Shown: piece after piece, positions 19,073 to 27,180 of the stretch | Position numbering within the stretch: position 1 is the stretch's first letter | How the letters are laid out: each line of letters opens with the position of its first letter | From: Pelagibacteraceae bacterium AG-414-E02 | Lineage (GTDB): Bacteria > Pseudomonadota > Alphaproteobacteria > Pelagibacterales > Pelagibacteraceae | Length of the DNA: 64,000 nt | Assembly (NCBI GenBank): GCA_003214615.1 | Contig: QCLK01000001.1 | Location: 62,001-126,000, forward strand | Reading direction: 5' to 3' | The notes under the pieces: generated by a model | The model's database searches: none | What the model saw: the letters and a program-made list of their open reading frames with translations, nothing else | Told to the model about the DNA's origin: nothing | Position numbers and translations under genes: made by a program

Positions 19073-20268
19073 AATAATTTTCCTTTAACACTATGCTCAT
19101 ACATCGAGATCATATCATCCAAAGCAAGTTTTTTTGGATTGCCAGGTGTACACGAATCTTCTAAGGCCATTGGAGACATTTTTTCAATATCTTTATCATT
19201 TATTTTTGCAGATTCTGAAATTGTATGTGGAATTTTAATTTGTTCTTTTAATTCTACAACCCAATCAACAAATGAATTAAATGAGGCTTCTTTTAAACCT
19301 AGATACTCACTAAGTTTTGCAATTTTGTTTTCTATGGTTGATCTATTAAAAGTAAGTACATATGGCATAAAAATTCCATTGGAAAGGCCGTGATGTACGT
19401 TAAATAGAGAGTTAACTGGATGACTTAATGAATGTATTGCCCCTAAGCCTTTTTGAAAAGCCGTAGCTCCCATACTTGATGAAGTTATCATATGTCCTCT
19501 TGCTTCTAAATTTTCTCCCTCACTAACAGCAACCACTAACCATTTTTTTATAAGTGACATGCCTTCTAAGGCTATGCCGTCTGCCATTGGGTGATAACCA
19601 GGTGCACAATAAGCTTCTAAATTATGAGCAAAAGCATCCATTCCAGTTGCCGCAGTTAAAAATGCTGGCATACCTAAAGTAAGCTTAGGATCAAGAATAG
19701 TCAATGTAGGTAACATTCTCGGATGAAAAACAATTTTTTTAACTTTTGTTTCATCGTTAATTATTGCTGCTGCTCTTGACGTTTCTGAGCCTGTGCCAGC
19801 TGTGGTAGGAATCGCTATAAAAGGTTTTAAATTATCTGGATTACTAATTTTATTTTTTGCCATAGATTCAGAAAAATTGTTTTCATTCCAAAAAGATCCT
19901 CCTTCTGTAAAATCCCAAAGTGGTTTATCAAGCGCTGCCTGTAATATGATTGATTTACCAACATCTAAACTACTGCCTCCTCCAAAAGCAATAACCCCGT
20001 CATGATTACCATTTTTAAATACTTCAACTCCTTTTTTTACTTGGCTTCCCAACGGGTTGCCTTTTAAGTCTGAAAAAATAGCTGTAGGTAATTTAGCTCT
20101 TTTATTTATTTCAAGAGTCTCTTCCACCATTTTTGCTTTTGCTAGATCTTTATCTGTAACGAATAATGGGTTTTTTATACCTAATACTTTACAGGCTTTC
20201 GGTAAATCTTTGATCCTTCCATTTCCAAACCAAACTGTATTAGGATAGCCCCAATTAAAATCGGACAT
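19069..20268 (-). CDS. Iron-containing alcohol dehydrogenase
   Basis: A 399-residue group III (iron-dependent) alcohol dehydrogenase. The NAD-binding motif is AFGGGSSLDVGK; metal-ligand His residues are in the GAIHSLSHP and NVHHGLSNG segments; TTAGTGSETSR is also typical. The substrate is not predictable: family members reduce aldehydes or oxidise short alcohols such as methanol or 1,2-propanediol. It is monocistronic, divergent from tmm with a 78-bp gap. A role in alcohol or aldehyde handling beside the methylated-amine genes is plausible but unproved. Confidence 0.9.
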   Translation of the reverse strand: MSDFNWGYPNTVWFGNGRIKDLPKACKVLGIKNPLFVTDKDLAKAKMVEETLEINKRAKLPTAIFSDLKGNPLGSQVKKGVEVFKNGNHDGVIAFGGGSSLDVGKSIILQAALDKPLWDFTEGGSFWNENNFSESMAKNKISNPDNLKPFIAIPTTAGTGSETSRAAAIINDETKVKKIVFHPRMLPTLTILDPKLTLGMPAFLTAATGMDAFAHNLEAYCAPGYHPMADGIALEGMSLIKKWLVVAVSEGENLEARGHMITSSSMGATAFQKGLGAIHSLSHPVNSLFNVHHGLSNGIFMPYVLTFNRSTIENKIAKLSEYLGLKEASFNSFVDWVVELKEQIKIPHTISESAKINDKDIEKMSPMALEDSCTPGNPKKLALDDMISMYEHSVKGKLF

Positions 20269-20346
20269 TATAAAATACTACTTCAATTTTTTCTATTTTG
20301 TTAGTAAAATAAATTTATAAATTTATTTAGAGGTGGAGAAAATTCA

Positions 20347-21399
20347 ATGACAAAAGTAGCAATAATTGGAACGGGACCGTGTGGTCTTTCGATGTTAAGA
20401 TCCTTTGAACAAGCAGAAAAAAAAGGAGAAAAAATACCTCAAATAGTTTGTTTTGAAAAACAAGAAGATTGGGGAGGATTGTGGAACTACAATTGGAGAA
20501 CTGGATCCGATCAATATGGAGATCCTGTTCCTAACAGCATGTATAGATATCTATGGTCAAATGGTCCTAAAGAATGTTTAGAATTTGCCGATTATTCGTT
20601 TGATGAACATTTTGGAAAACCAATTCCATCATTTCCGCCGAGAGAAGTTTTGTATGATTATATAATTGGTAGGGTAAAAAAAGGGAATCTTAAAAACAAA
20701 GTAAGATTTAACACTACAGTTATGGCTGTAACTTATAATGGAAAAAATTTTGAAGTAACTTCACATGATAAAAAAAATGATAAATTTTCTAAAGATGCTT
20801 TTGATTATATAGTTGTATCTACAGGACATTTTTCTGTTCCATTTATTCCAGAATATCCAGGAATGAAATCTTTTCCAGGAAGAATATTACATTCGCATGA
20901 TTTTAGAGATGCAGAAGAATTCAGAGGTAAAAATGTTATTGTTTTAGGAAGCAGTTATTCAGCCGAAGATGTAGCTCTTCAATGTAATAAATATGGAGCA
21001 AAAAGCGTGACTATAGGTTATAGAAATAACCCAATGGGTTTTAAATGGCCTAACGGAATGAAAGAAGTCCATTATTTAGACAGGCTAGAAGGAAATAAAG
21101 CAATCTTTAAAGATGGTCACAAACAAGAAGCCGATGCAATAATTTTATGTTCAGGTTATCTTCATCATTTCCCTTTTTTATCTGAAGACCTTAAACTAAA
21201 AACTAGAAACAGATTATATCCACCAAAATTGTATAAAGGTGTGGTTTGGGAAAATAATCATAAATTGTTGTACCTAGGTATGCAGGATCAATTTCATACC
21301 TTTAACATGTTTGATTGTCAGGCTTGGTATGCAAGAGATGTGATAATGGGCAAGATTAAAATTCCAAATAATTCAGAAATCAAAAAAAGATATAAATAA
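20347..21399 (+). CDS. tmm: Trimethylamine monooxygenase, N-terminal part (frameshifted)
   Basis: The first 350 codons of a flavin monooxygenase that oxidises trimethylamine to TMAO with NADPH and O2. FAD motif IGTGPCGLS at residues 7-15, the FMO-type fingerprint region [11 protein letters not shown], and the NADPH motif [10 protein letters not shown] are present, as is the substrate-side [10 protein letters not shown] stretch. A GAGGTGG ribosome-binding site precedes the ATG. The frame ends at a TAA (21397) just after an A7 run at 21382-21388. Removing one A joins it, without any other change, to the ORF at 21410, giving about 446 residues, the normal Tmm length. Either a sequencing/assembly error or a true disruption explains this. 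Confidence 0.88.
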   Translation: MTKVAIIGTGPCGLSMLRSFEQAEKKGEKIPQIVCFEKQEDWGGLWNYNWRTGSDQYGDPVPNSMYRYLWSNGPKECLEFADYSFDEHFGKPIPSFPPREVLYDYIIGRVKKGNLKNKVRFNTTVMAVTYNGKNFEVTSHDKKNDKFSKDAFDYIVVSTGHFSVPFIPEYPGMKSFPGRILHSHDFRDAEEFRGKNVIVLGSSYSAEDVALQCNKYGAKSVTIGYRNNPMGFKWPNGMKEVHYLDRLEGNKAIFKDGHKQEADAIILCSGYLHHFPFLSEDLKLKTRNRLYPPKLYKGVVWENNHKLLYLGMQDQFHTFNMFDCQAWYARDVIMGKIKIPNNSEIKKRYK

Positions 21400-21409
21400 G
21401 TGGGTTGCT

Positions 21410-21688
21410 ATGGAAGAAAAATTAGAAAATCCTGAACAAATGATAGACTTTCAAACTGAATATACTAAAGAACTTCATGGGTTGTCTGATTATCCTAAAA
21501 TTGATTTTGAATTAATTAGAAAACATTTTAAAGAATGGGAACATCATAAAGTAGAGGATATTATGACTTATAGGAATAAATCTTTTTCATCCCCGGTTAC
21601 TGGATCTGTTGCACCAATTCATCATACACCATGGGCGTCCGCAATGGATGATTCTTCAAAAACTTTTTTAAATCAATCAAAAAAATAA
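21410..21688 (+). CDS. tmm: Trimethylamine monooxygenase, C-terminal part (frameshifted)
   Basis: 92 codons, in the +1 frame relative to the upstream tmm part, encoding what is normally the C-terminus of Tmm. Typical features are FKEWEHHKVEDIMTYR and APIHHTPW. Read upstream, this frame continues through NKWVAM into the A7 run at 21382-21388, so the ATG at 21410 is not expected to be a real start: it has no ribosome-binding site and the product would lack the FAD and NADPH domains. The 3' end overlaps a small minus-strand membrane-protein gene by 16 bp. Confidence 0.85.
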   Translation: MEEKLENPEQMIDFQTEYTKELHGLSDYPKIDFELIRKHFKEWEHHKVEDIMTYRNKSFSSPVTGSVAPIHHTPWASAMDDSSKTFLNQSKK

Positions 21689-21831
21689 GGTATCAAAAAA
21701 ACTACACAGCCGGCAAAAAAGAAAAGACTTCCAAACATAGCCCAAAAATTTCCAAGGCTAGACATAATAAAACCAATTGCAGAGATCAAAAATAAAACCC
21801 ATCCAGCAATATTTATAATTTTAGTATTCAT
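21673..21831 (-). CDS. Small two-helix membrane protein
   Basis: A 52-codon ORF starting MNTKIINIAGW and ending IPYFFD. It is almost entirely hydrophobic, with two predicted membrane helices (about 8-25 and 31-49) joined by a short SSLGNFWAM loop. It resembles small YrhK-type membrane proteins, though I cannot confirm a family. It lies 20 bp downstream of the TMAO-type permease gene on the same strand, so it may be the last gene of that transporter operon. Its end overlaps the end of tmm. No strong ribosome-binding site is seen. Confidence 0.55.
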   Translation of the reverse strand: MNTKIINIAGWVLFLISAIGFIMSSLGNFWAMFGSLFFFAGCVVFLIPYFFD

Positions 21832-21851
21832 TTACTAATCAATTTGTAATT

Positions 21852-24005
21852 TTAATCTATGCCAAGATGTTTTTTTCTTTTTTGTACCCAAGTTCTAATT
21901 AAATTATCAAATATCAGAGCTATGAAAGCGACACAAATACCAAGTATTAATCCTTTGCCTCCTCCTGCTTTATCAGATAAAGCTTTTAGAATATATTGTC
22001 CTAAATCTTCTGTTCCAATAAATGCACCGATTATTACCATAAACAGAGCAAATACTATTGTTTGGTTTACGCCAAGCATCATGTGAGGAAATGCTATTGG
22101 AAATTCTATATTTATTAATCTTTGAAATTTCGTTACACCAGACATTGAGGCTGCGTCATGCAACCCTGCTGGAACACTTCTCAATCCCTCAATAGTGTAC
22201 CTTGTAGCAGGTATAGTTGCGTAAACAATTACCGCAATTAATACTGATGTATCTGTTACTCCAAAAAGCATCATTACTGGAATTAAATATACAAAAGAAG
22301 GAAATGTTTGAAAAATATCACAAACTGCCAACATAAATTTTGTGGTATATTTATTTTGTTGACATAAAGTTCCAACAGTTAATCCAATTGTACAAGATGC
22401 AATAACTCCAAAAGTTGCCATGTATGTTGTGACTAAAGCTCTATCCCACCATGGACTTAACGCTATAAATAATACTAATCCAGCTGTTACCAAAGCTGAA
22501 CGAATTCCACCAATTATATAACCGGCCCCAACAACTAATACCACAGTAGCAACTGCTGGCATTCTTAGATACAAGGCTCTCATTGGTTGAAGAACTTCTG
22601 TTATTAACCAAGTATTAAATATTTTTAAAGTTTGAAAGAAAGTATCCCAAATCCAATCAACACCTTTGTTCCAAAAAGCTGCTGTTGATATTCCTTTATT
22701 GTGAGGTACCTCGTATAAATAATTATAACCATCTTTAAGATAAAAAGAGCCAACGTACGAAAGTATAATTCCAATCAATACTGCAACAGCGAAAAACAAT
22801 GTATTTTTATAACGTTGAAAAAACGTCAGGTTGCCAAAATAATCTTCTTGTTTATTTGCCCAAGCCAAAGACATTTTATCTAACAAGATTGCAATCATGC
22901 TAATACACAAACCAGCTTCTAATGCTAATCCAATATTCAATTGATTTAAGGCTAACAATAAATTCCATCCTAATCCTTTAGCACCTATAAAAGCTGCAAT
23001 AACCGCCATGGAGAAACACACCATTATGACCTGGTTCACTCCAATTAAAATGTCTCTTCGTGCAGTTGGAATTAATACTTTGGTCATTAATTGCCAATTA
23101 TTACATCCGCTCATTTTGCCAGCTTCAATAACTTCAGGAGATACTGCTCTAAGCCCTAACAAAGTTAATAAGATCATTGGTGGAATAGCAACAACCATTG
23201 TTATAATAACTGCAGCATGATCTCCAATACCAAACAGAACCATTGCAGGAACTAGAACAGCATATTGAGGCATCGTCTGCATAGTTAGAAGTATTGGATA
23301 TAATGCTTTTTCAACTCGTTTACTCTTGTAAGCCATAACACCTAAGGTCAAACCAAATATAAAAGAAAGTGGTGCCGCTACTAATATAAAAGAAAGTGTT
23401 TGCATTGAAGGTTTCCATTGACCAAATACGGAAATATAAACCATGACTAAACCAGCAAATATAGCTAGACCCTTACCACTCAGTTTGTAACCTAATATTA
23501 CCGCACCCGCTGCAACGATTGTCCAAGGTAAACCTGGCATTTCTGCCCATGGATTTTTATCTATCCAATCCCAACTGGTAAATGCAACAACTGTCTTAAC
23601 ACCGCCTAATAAAATTTCTCTAATCAATTCAATAAGAAATGTCATAAGTGCAGTTATATTTCTTGTTATTTGTAGTACTAAAGGTCGAGTTTTGTATTCT
23701 TGAAGATCTTCATTCCAAAACTCCATTGGCATCCATTCATTCAATAAGAAAAACAAAGAGTCATTTACCCAAATAGGTAACCATCCAAGTAAAGGAGGTA
23801 GTCTCCACAAGACATCAAATGCATAATATCTTACTTCTTTGCCAAATAGTGTATAAGTACTTTGGTTGGGGTCTTTAATGAATTCCGCTTGAACTCTTAT
23901 AAATTTGTAGGTTTCAGGAACATCAATTGCAAAGCATAAAGCAAAAAATACAATTAACAAAAAGAACCATTGAAATAATTTTGGATATTTTTTTAATAAT
24001 TCCAT
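21852..24005 (-). CDS. tmoW: Fused double-domain TMAO/betaine ABC permease
   Basis: A 717-residue permease with two complete BPD_transp_1 halves in one chain. The first has a core near residues 200-385 (LPILLTMQTMPQYAVLVPAM in type), the second near residues 510-710 (CDIFQTFPSFVYLIPVMM in type). Each half keeps its own EAA-like cytoplasmic loop. The usual ProW is a single ~300-residue half that dimerises; here both halves are fused, as in the TmoW type of TMAO importer. It is 3 bp from the ATPase gene. The position between tmm and tdm strongly suggests TMAO as the substrate, but choline or betaine cannot be excluded. Confidence 0.82.
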   Translation of the reverse strand: MELLKKYPKLFQWFFLLIVFFALCFAIDVPETYKFIRVQAEFIKDPNQSTYTLFGKEVRYYAFDVLWRLPPLLGWLPIWVNDSLFFLLNEWMPMEFWNEDLQEYKTRPLVLQITRNITALMTFLIELIREILLGGVKTVVAFTSWDWIDKNPWAEMPGLPWTIVAAGAVILGYKLSGKGLAIFAGLVMVYISVFGQWKPSMQTLSFILVAAPLSFIFGLTLGVMAYKSKRVEKALYPILLTMQTMPQYAVLVPAMVLFGIGDHAAVIITMVVAIPPMILLTLLGLRAVSPEVIEAGKMSGCNNWQLMTKVLIPTARRDILIGVNQVIMVCFSMAVIAAFIGAKGLGWNLLLALNQLNIGLALEAGLCISMIAILLDKMSLAWANKQEDYFGNLTFFQRYKNTLFFAVAVLIGIILSYVGSFYLKDGYNYLYEVPHNKGISTAAFWNKGVDWIWDTFFQTLKIFNTWLITEVLQPMRALYLRMPAVATVVLVVGAGYIIGGIRSALVTAGLVLFIALSPWWDRALVTTYMATFGVIASCTIGLTVGTLCQQNKYTTKFMLAVCDIFQTFPSFVYLIPVMMLFGVTDTSVLIAVIVYATIPATRYTIEGLRSVPAGLHDAASMSGVTKFQRLINIEFPIAFPHMMLGVNQTIVFALFMVIIGAFIGTEDLGQYILKALSDKAGGGKGLILGICVAFIALIFDNLIRTWVQKRKKHLGID

Positions 24006-24008
24006 AAT

Positions 24009-25040
24009 TTAACTGTTATTTTTTCTTCCACCAAAAACAGTATGAATTATTTTTGAGGGATGAACCGTTCCAACAATTTTATTATTTACGTCAGTTACAG
24101 CTACCGATTTTTCTTGAGTTAAAATCTTTTCAGCAACATTTTCAATTATCTCGTCTTTTAAAACTTTTAAATCACTTAAATTTTCAATATTTGGTTTTTC
24201 CATTACATCTTCTATTTTTAAAACTTTTTCTCTAGGCACTTCTTCAGTAAATTTTTTTACATATTCTGTTGCTGGATTTAAAACAATTTTAGCTGGTGTA
24301 TCTAACTGCTCAATTATTCCATCTTTCATAATTGCGATACGATCAGCAAGCTTAAGCGCTTCATCAAAATCATGCGTAATAAACATAATTGTTTTTTTTA
24401 ATTTTTCTTGAAGTCTTAAAAATTCATCTTGCATTTCTTTTCTAATCAATGGATCTAGTGCAGAAAAAGGTTCATCTAGAAACCAAATGTCAGGTTCAAC
24501 AGCTAATGAACGGGCAATACCTACTCTTTGTTGTTGTCCACCAGAAAGTTCTCTTGGAAAATAGTTCTCTCTTCCTTCAAGACCAACGAGTTTAACCATG
24601 TCTACAGCTTTACTAATACTATCTTCAGTTTTAATGCCTTTAATTTGAAGTGGAAAAGCAATATTTTCCAAAACTGTTTTATGCGGAAGTAAAGCAAAAC
24701 TTTGAAAAACCATTCCCATTTTATTTCTTCTAAGTTCAATTAGTTCTTTGTTTTTTAATGAGAGTAAATCTTGACCTTCTATATAAATTTTTCCATCTGT
24801 AGCGTCTGTTAATCTAGAAATACATCTTAATAATGTAGATTTTCCTGAACCTGATAATCCCATTACAACTAACATTTCTCCTTTTGAAACTTCAAAAGAA
24901 GCATTGTTCACACCTACAATGCATCCCATTTTCTGGAATGTTTTAGCATCCACATTTCCATTTGCTTCTTGGAGCATCTTTTTGGCATTTGCACCAAAAA
25001 TTTTATATACAGAATCACACTTAATTACTGCACCAGCCAT
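24009..25040 (-). CDS. tmoV: ABC transporter ATPase, TMAO/betaine type
   Basis: A 343-residue ATPase of the ProV/OpuAA family. Walker A is GLSGSGKST, the signature is LSGGQQQRVGIA and Walker B is WFLDEPFSALD. The first ~50 residues form the extra N-terminal region of ProV proteins, and a short CBS-like segment ends the protein (SVAVTDVNNKIVGTV). It is 3 bp upstream of the fused permease gene, with which it surely acts. No good ribosome-binding site precedes its ATG; a GGGAGG element lies 60 bp upstream ahead of a 12-codon ORF that ends two codons before this start. Confidence 0.87.
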   Translation of the reverse strand: MAGAVIKCDSVYKIFGANAKKMLQEANGNVDAKTFQKMGCIVGVNNASFEVSKGEMLVVMGLSGSGKSTLLRCISRLTDATDGKIYIEGQDLLSLKNKELIELRRNKMGMVFQSFALLPHKTVLENIAFPLQIKGIKTEDSISKAVDMVKLVGLEGRENYFPRELSGGQQQRVGIARSLAVEPDIWFLDEPFSALDPLIRKEMQDEFLRLQEKLKKTIMFITHDFDEALKLADRIAIMKDGIIEQLDTPAKIVLNPATEYVKKFTEEVPREKVLKIEDVMEKPNIENLSDLKVLKDEIIENVAEKILTQEKSVAVTDVNNKIVGTVHPSKIIHTVFGGRKNNS

Positions 25041-25105
25041 AATCTTTTAACAAGTTATACGAAATTTAGTAAAAATAAAATCCATATAATTATTGTTTTT
25101 CCTCC

Positions 25106-25657
25106 CTAAAAATTTTTAATAAAATAAACTCTTGTATCAATTCCGGTATTAAAAAAACTTAAAACCTCTCCACTAACAGTAATTGTTTCATTTACTCCAA
25201 CATTACTTCCAGTTACAGTAAAACCAGCAAAGCATTTATTTTTCTCTTCGTCCCACTTAACAAATGTTTCTTTAATATCATTACCGTTAATAGTATATAT
25301 GTGTTTAGCTCTAAAATTTATTAAATTAGCGCCCATAACAGAACGCTGGGATACAATTTTTGTTGCCTTGCAAACTACTTTGTGTTGTTCTTCGGACAAT
25401 TTATGGCCTTTAGTTCCTTCATAGGGTACTAAAATACCTGATGGAAGGCTTGAAATCAGTTTGCTTAGTTTTTTTTCTTGTGCAATTCTTTCCTCTTCTA
25501 ATTTCATTTTTCTAACTAATTCATCACCTCCACCCCAAAAAATATTTAAAATAGCAAAAGATAAAATTACGATAAATGTTATAGTAACAAGACCACCAAA
25601 TTGTCTAACTGGTTCGGGCAACTCCCTTAATTTATTTAAATATTTATCTTGTAGCAT
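25106..25657 (-). CDS. Membrane-anchored protein of unknown function
   Basis: 183 residues with one membrane helix near residues 20-42 (GGLVTITFIVILSFAILNIFW in part) followed by a charged, coiled-coil-like stretch (KMKLEEERIAQEKK) and a mixed soluble domain of about 110 residues, probably periplasmic. I recognise no family. Two cysteines (VVCKATK and NKCFAGF) could form a disulfide. It lies between the MORN gene and the transporter ATPase gene on the same strand, 8 bp from the former, so it is carried inside the transporter gene row without an obvious link to it. Confidence 0.65.
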   Translation of the reverse strand: MLQDKYLNKLRELPEPVRQFGGLVTITFIVILSFAILNIFWGGGDELVRKMKLEEERIAQEKKLSKLISSLPSGILVPYEGTKGHKLSEEQHKVVCKATKIVSQRSVMGANLINFRAKHIYTINGNDIKETFVKWDEEKNKCFAGFTVTGSNVGVNETITVSGEVLSFFNTGIDTRVYFIKNF

Positions 25658-25665
25658 TATTTTAA

Positions 25666-26040
25666 TTATTCTTGTAATTCACCGTTTTTCCAAATTCCTG
25701 TTTTTTGTGTTCCATCAGACCAAGTAAACGTTCCTTTGCCATTCATGAAACCATTTGCCCATTCTCCTTCATAAGTTGCACCATTTGGAAAAGTTAGAGT
25801 TCCTTGTCCGCTCCACTCACTATTTTTAAATTCTCCTTTATAAATATACCCATTGGGCCAAATTTCAGTTCCTTGACCATTTTTTTTTGTACCAACCCAA
25901 TTCCCTTCATAAGTTGTTTTGTCTGTATAAGTCCATTTACCAAAACCATCTACACAATTTCCTTCACAACCCGTCTTTCGAGCTAATGCTGAGGTCGTAA
26001 TTAAAAAACCTAAAATTATATAAAAGATATATTTTTTCAT
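25666..26040 (-). CDS. Exported MORN-repeat protein
   Basis: A 124-residue protein with a signal peptide (hydrophobic residues 3-19, ending near ALA) and about four MORN repeats of ~23 residues: YEGNWVGTKKNGQGTEIW, YKGEFKNSEWSGQGTLTF, YEGEWANGFMNGKGTFTW and a final partial one. A small CEGNC motif precedes the repeats. MORN repeats often mediate membrane or protein contact. It begins just after the terminator of the TMAO-type binding-protein gene and leads into the 183-residue gene. Confidence 0.85.
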   Translation of the reverse strand: MKKYIFYIILGFLITTSALARKTGCEGNCVDGFGKWTYTDKTTYEGNWVGTKKNGQGTEIWPNGYIYKGEFKNSEWSGQGTLTFPNGATYEGEWANGFMNGKGTFTWSDGTQKTGIWKNGELQE

Positions 26041-26065
26041 TGGTCCATTTTACACAAAATTATAT

Positions 26066-26101
26066 AAAAAAAAATCTCTCCCGGTATTATACCGGGAGAG
26101 A
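26066..26101 (-). terminator. Intrinsic terminator after TMAO-type binding-protein gene
   Basis: A perfect 12-bp GC-containing inverted repeat (26075-26086 with 26090-26101, arm TCTCTCCCGGTA) followed, on the minus strand, by nine T residues (A run 26066-26074). This is a textbook rho-independent terminator for the binding-protein transcript. It separates the highly needed binding-protein mRNA from the genes for its membrane partners. Confidence 0.88.
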
Positions 26102-26129
26102 CTATCAAAAGCTTAAGTTGTACCAAGAC

Positions 26130-27068
26130 TTACTTAGTCCACTTTTTCCAAACTTTTTTGTTGTCTTTTAGCCATTTTTTAGCTGCATCTTCGTGAGTCA
26201 TTCCGTCAAGGTCAACTAACGATGCCATTGCACCAATTTGACCTGTTGAAAATGAAAGCTTTTTGAACATAGCCGCAGCTTTTGGATGAGTTTTTGGAAA
26301 GTCTGCATTTACAGCCTTTTTCAAATAACCATCTGGTGAACCGCATTTTCCGTCTCCACCATCTTCTGGTCTACATCCAGCAGTGTAAGGAGGGAAGTCT
26401 ATAAATGTAAAACCAGCACCATCTGTAAAGTTTGGTGTCCAGTTGAATATTATAGTTCCTCTTCCTTCTTTTTTAGCTGCTTTAAGTTCTGCCCAAAGTG
26501 CATCTGCACTTCCAGCAAATTTAACTGTCCAAAGATCTCCTAGGCCTAAAGCTTCGATTCTTTGAGGAATCAAATCTCCGTGCCAAGTTTGCGGACCTTC
26601 TAACATTCGTCCTTTTCCACCTGAGTCAGGTGTTACAAAGTTCTTAGCACAATCTTTGTTTTTTAAAGCATTCCAATCTGGAAGACCTGGGCATAATTTA
26701 GCAACCCAGTTTGGATATCCCATATCTTCAAGAGTTCTCGCTTCGTGATCTCCCCAATCAAGCAAACCACCTTTATCAAGCGCTGTAGTAAATGATTTAC
26801 CAAAAGCAGATTCCCAAACTTCGTGCGATATAGTTACATCGCCAATACGAATTGACTCGTAAACAGCCTGAGTATCAGCTGGGACATATTCTACATTGTT
26901 TCCCATTTCTTTAAAAATTCCACCAATCACGTAAGCCATTACTACTTGGCTTGACCAATTGTGTGTTGGGATTACAATAGGTTTCTTACTATCCGCTGAA
27001 AGAGCAATTCCTGTAAAACTAAGAAAAGAAATTACTATTGCAGATAAAAGAGATATTAGTTTTCTCAT
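26130..27068 (-). CDS. tmoX: TMAO/betaine ABC substrate-binding protein
   Basis: A 312-residue OpuAC-family periplasmic binding protein with a signal peptide (MRKLISLL, hydrophobic core, cleavage near IALSA). Aromatic pocket residues are visible in PTHNWSSQ, EVWESAF and TIIFNWTP. An ATG at 27080 overlaps the GGGGGA ribosome-binding site that serves the ATG at 27068. The gene diverges from tdm and is followed by a strong terminator, with the ATPase and fused permease genes further on. The position between tdm and the TmoW-like permease makes TMAO the likeliest ligand. Confidence 0.82.
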   Translation of the reverse strand: MRKLISLLSAIVISFLSFTGIALSADSKKPIVIPTHNWSSQVVMAYVIGGIFKEMGNNVEYVPADTQAVYESIRIGDVTISHEVWESAFGKSFTTALDKGGLLDWGDHEARTLEDMGYPNWVAKLCPGLPDWNALKNKDCAKNFVTPDSGGKGRMLEGPQTWHGDLIPQRIEALGLGDLWTVKFAGSADALWAELKAAKKEGRGTIIFNWTPNFTDGAGFTFIDFPPYTAGCRPEDGGDGKCGSPDGYLKKAVNADFPKTHPKAAAMFKKLSFSTGQIGAMASLVDLDGMTHEDAAKKWLKDNKKVWKKWTK

Positions 27069-27082
27069 ATTTTCCCCCATTA

Positions 27083-27100
27083 AATAATATTAATATTATT
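27083..27100. promoter_or_regulatory. 18-bp AT-only palindrome between tmoX-like gene and tdm
   Basis: A perfect 18-bp palindrome, AATAATATT followed by its reverse complement, just upstream of the binding-protein ribosome-binding site and about 80 bp upstream of tdm. It could be an operator serving the divergent promoters. Because it is purely A/T in a ~70% AT genome, chance is a real alternative. Confidence 0.35.
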
Positions 27101-27142
27101 AAGCAAAATTGTATGGTTTGGGTCATGATGAGTCAATGTAGA

Positions 27143-27170
27143 TTGCGTGTAAATTGGGTATTGATATAGT
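27143..27170 (+). promoter_or_regulatory. Candidate tdm promoter
   Basis: TTGCGT at 27143-27148 and TATAGT at 27165-27170 with a 16-bp spacer form a plausible housekeeping promoter. Transcription would start about 7 bases downstream, only a few bases before the ATG at 27181. No ribosome-binding site lies between, so the tdm mRNA may be leaderless or nearly so. Confidence 0.4.
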
Positions 27171-27180
27171 GTTGTTATAT

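Noticed and set aside
21382-21399. Programmed -1 frameshift in tmm at the A-rich heptamer.
   Set aside because: The -1 frame meets TAA at 21393; only a +1 shift or loss of one A restores the protein.
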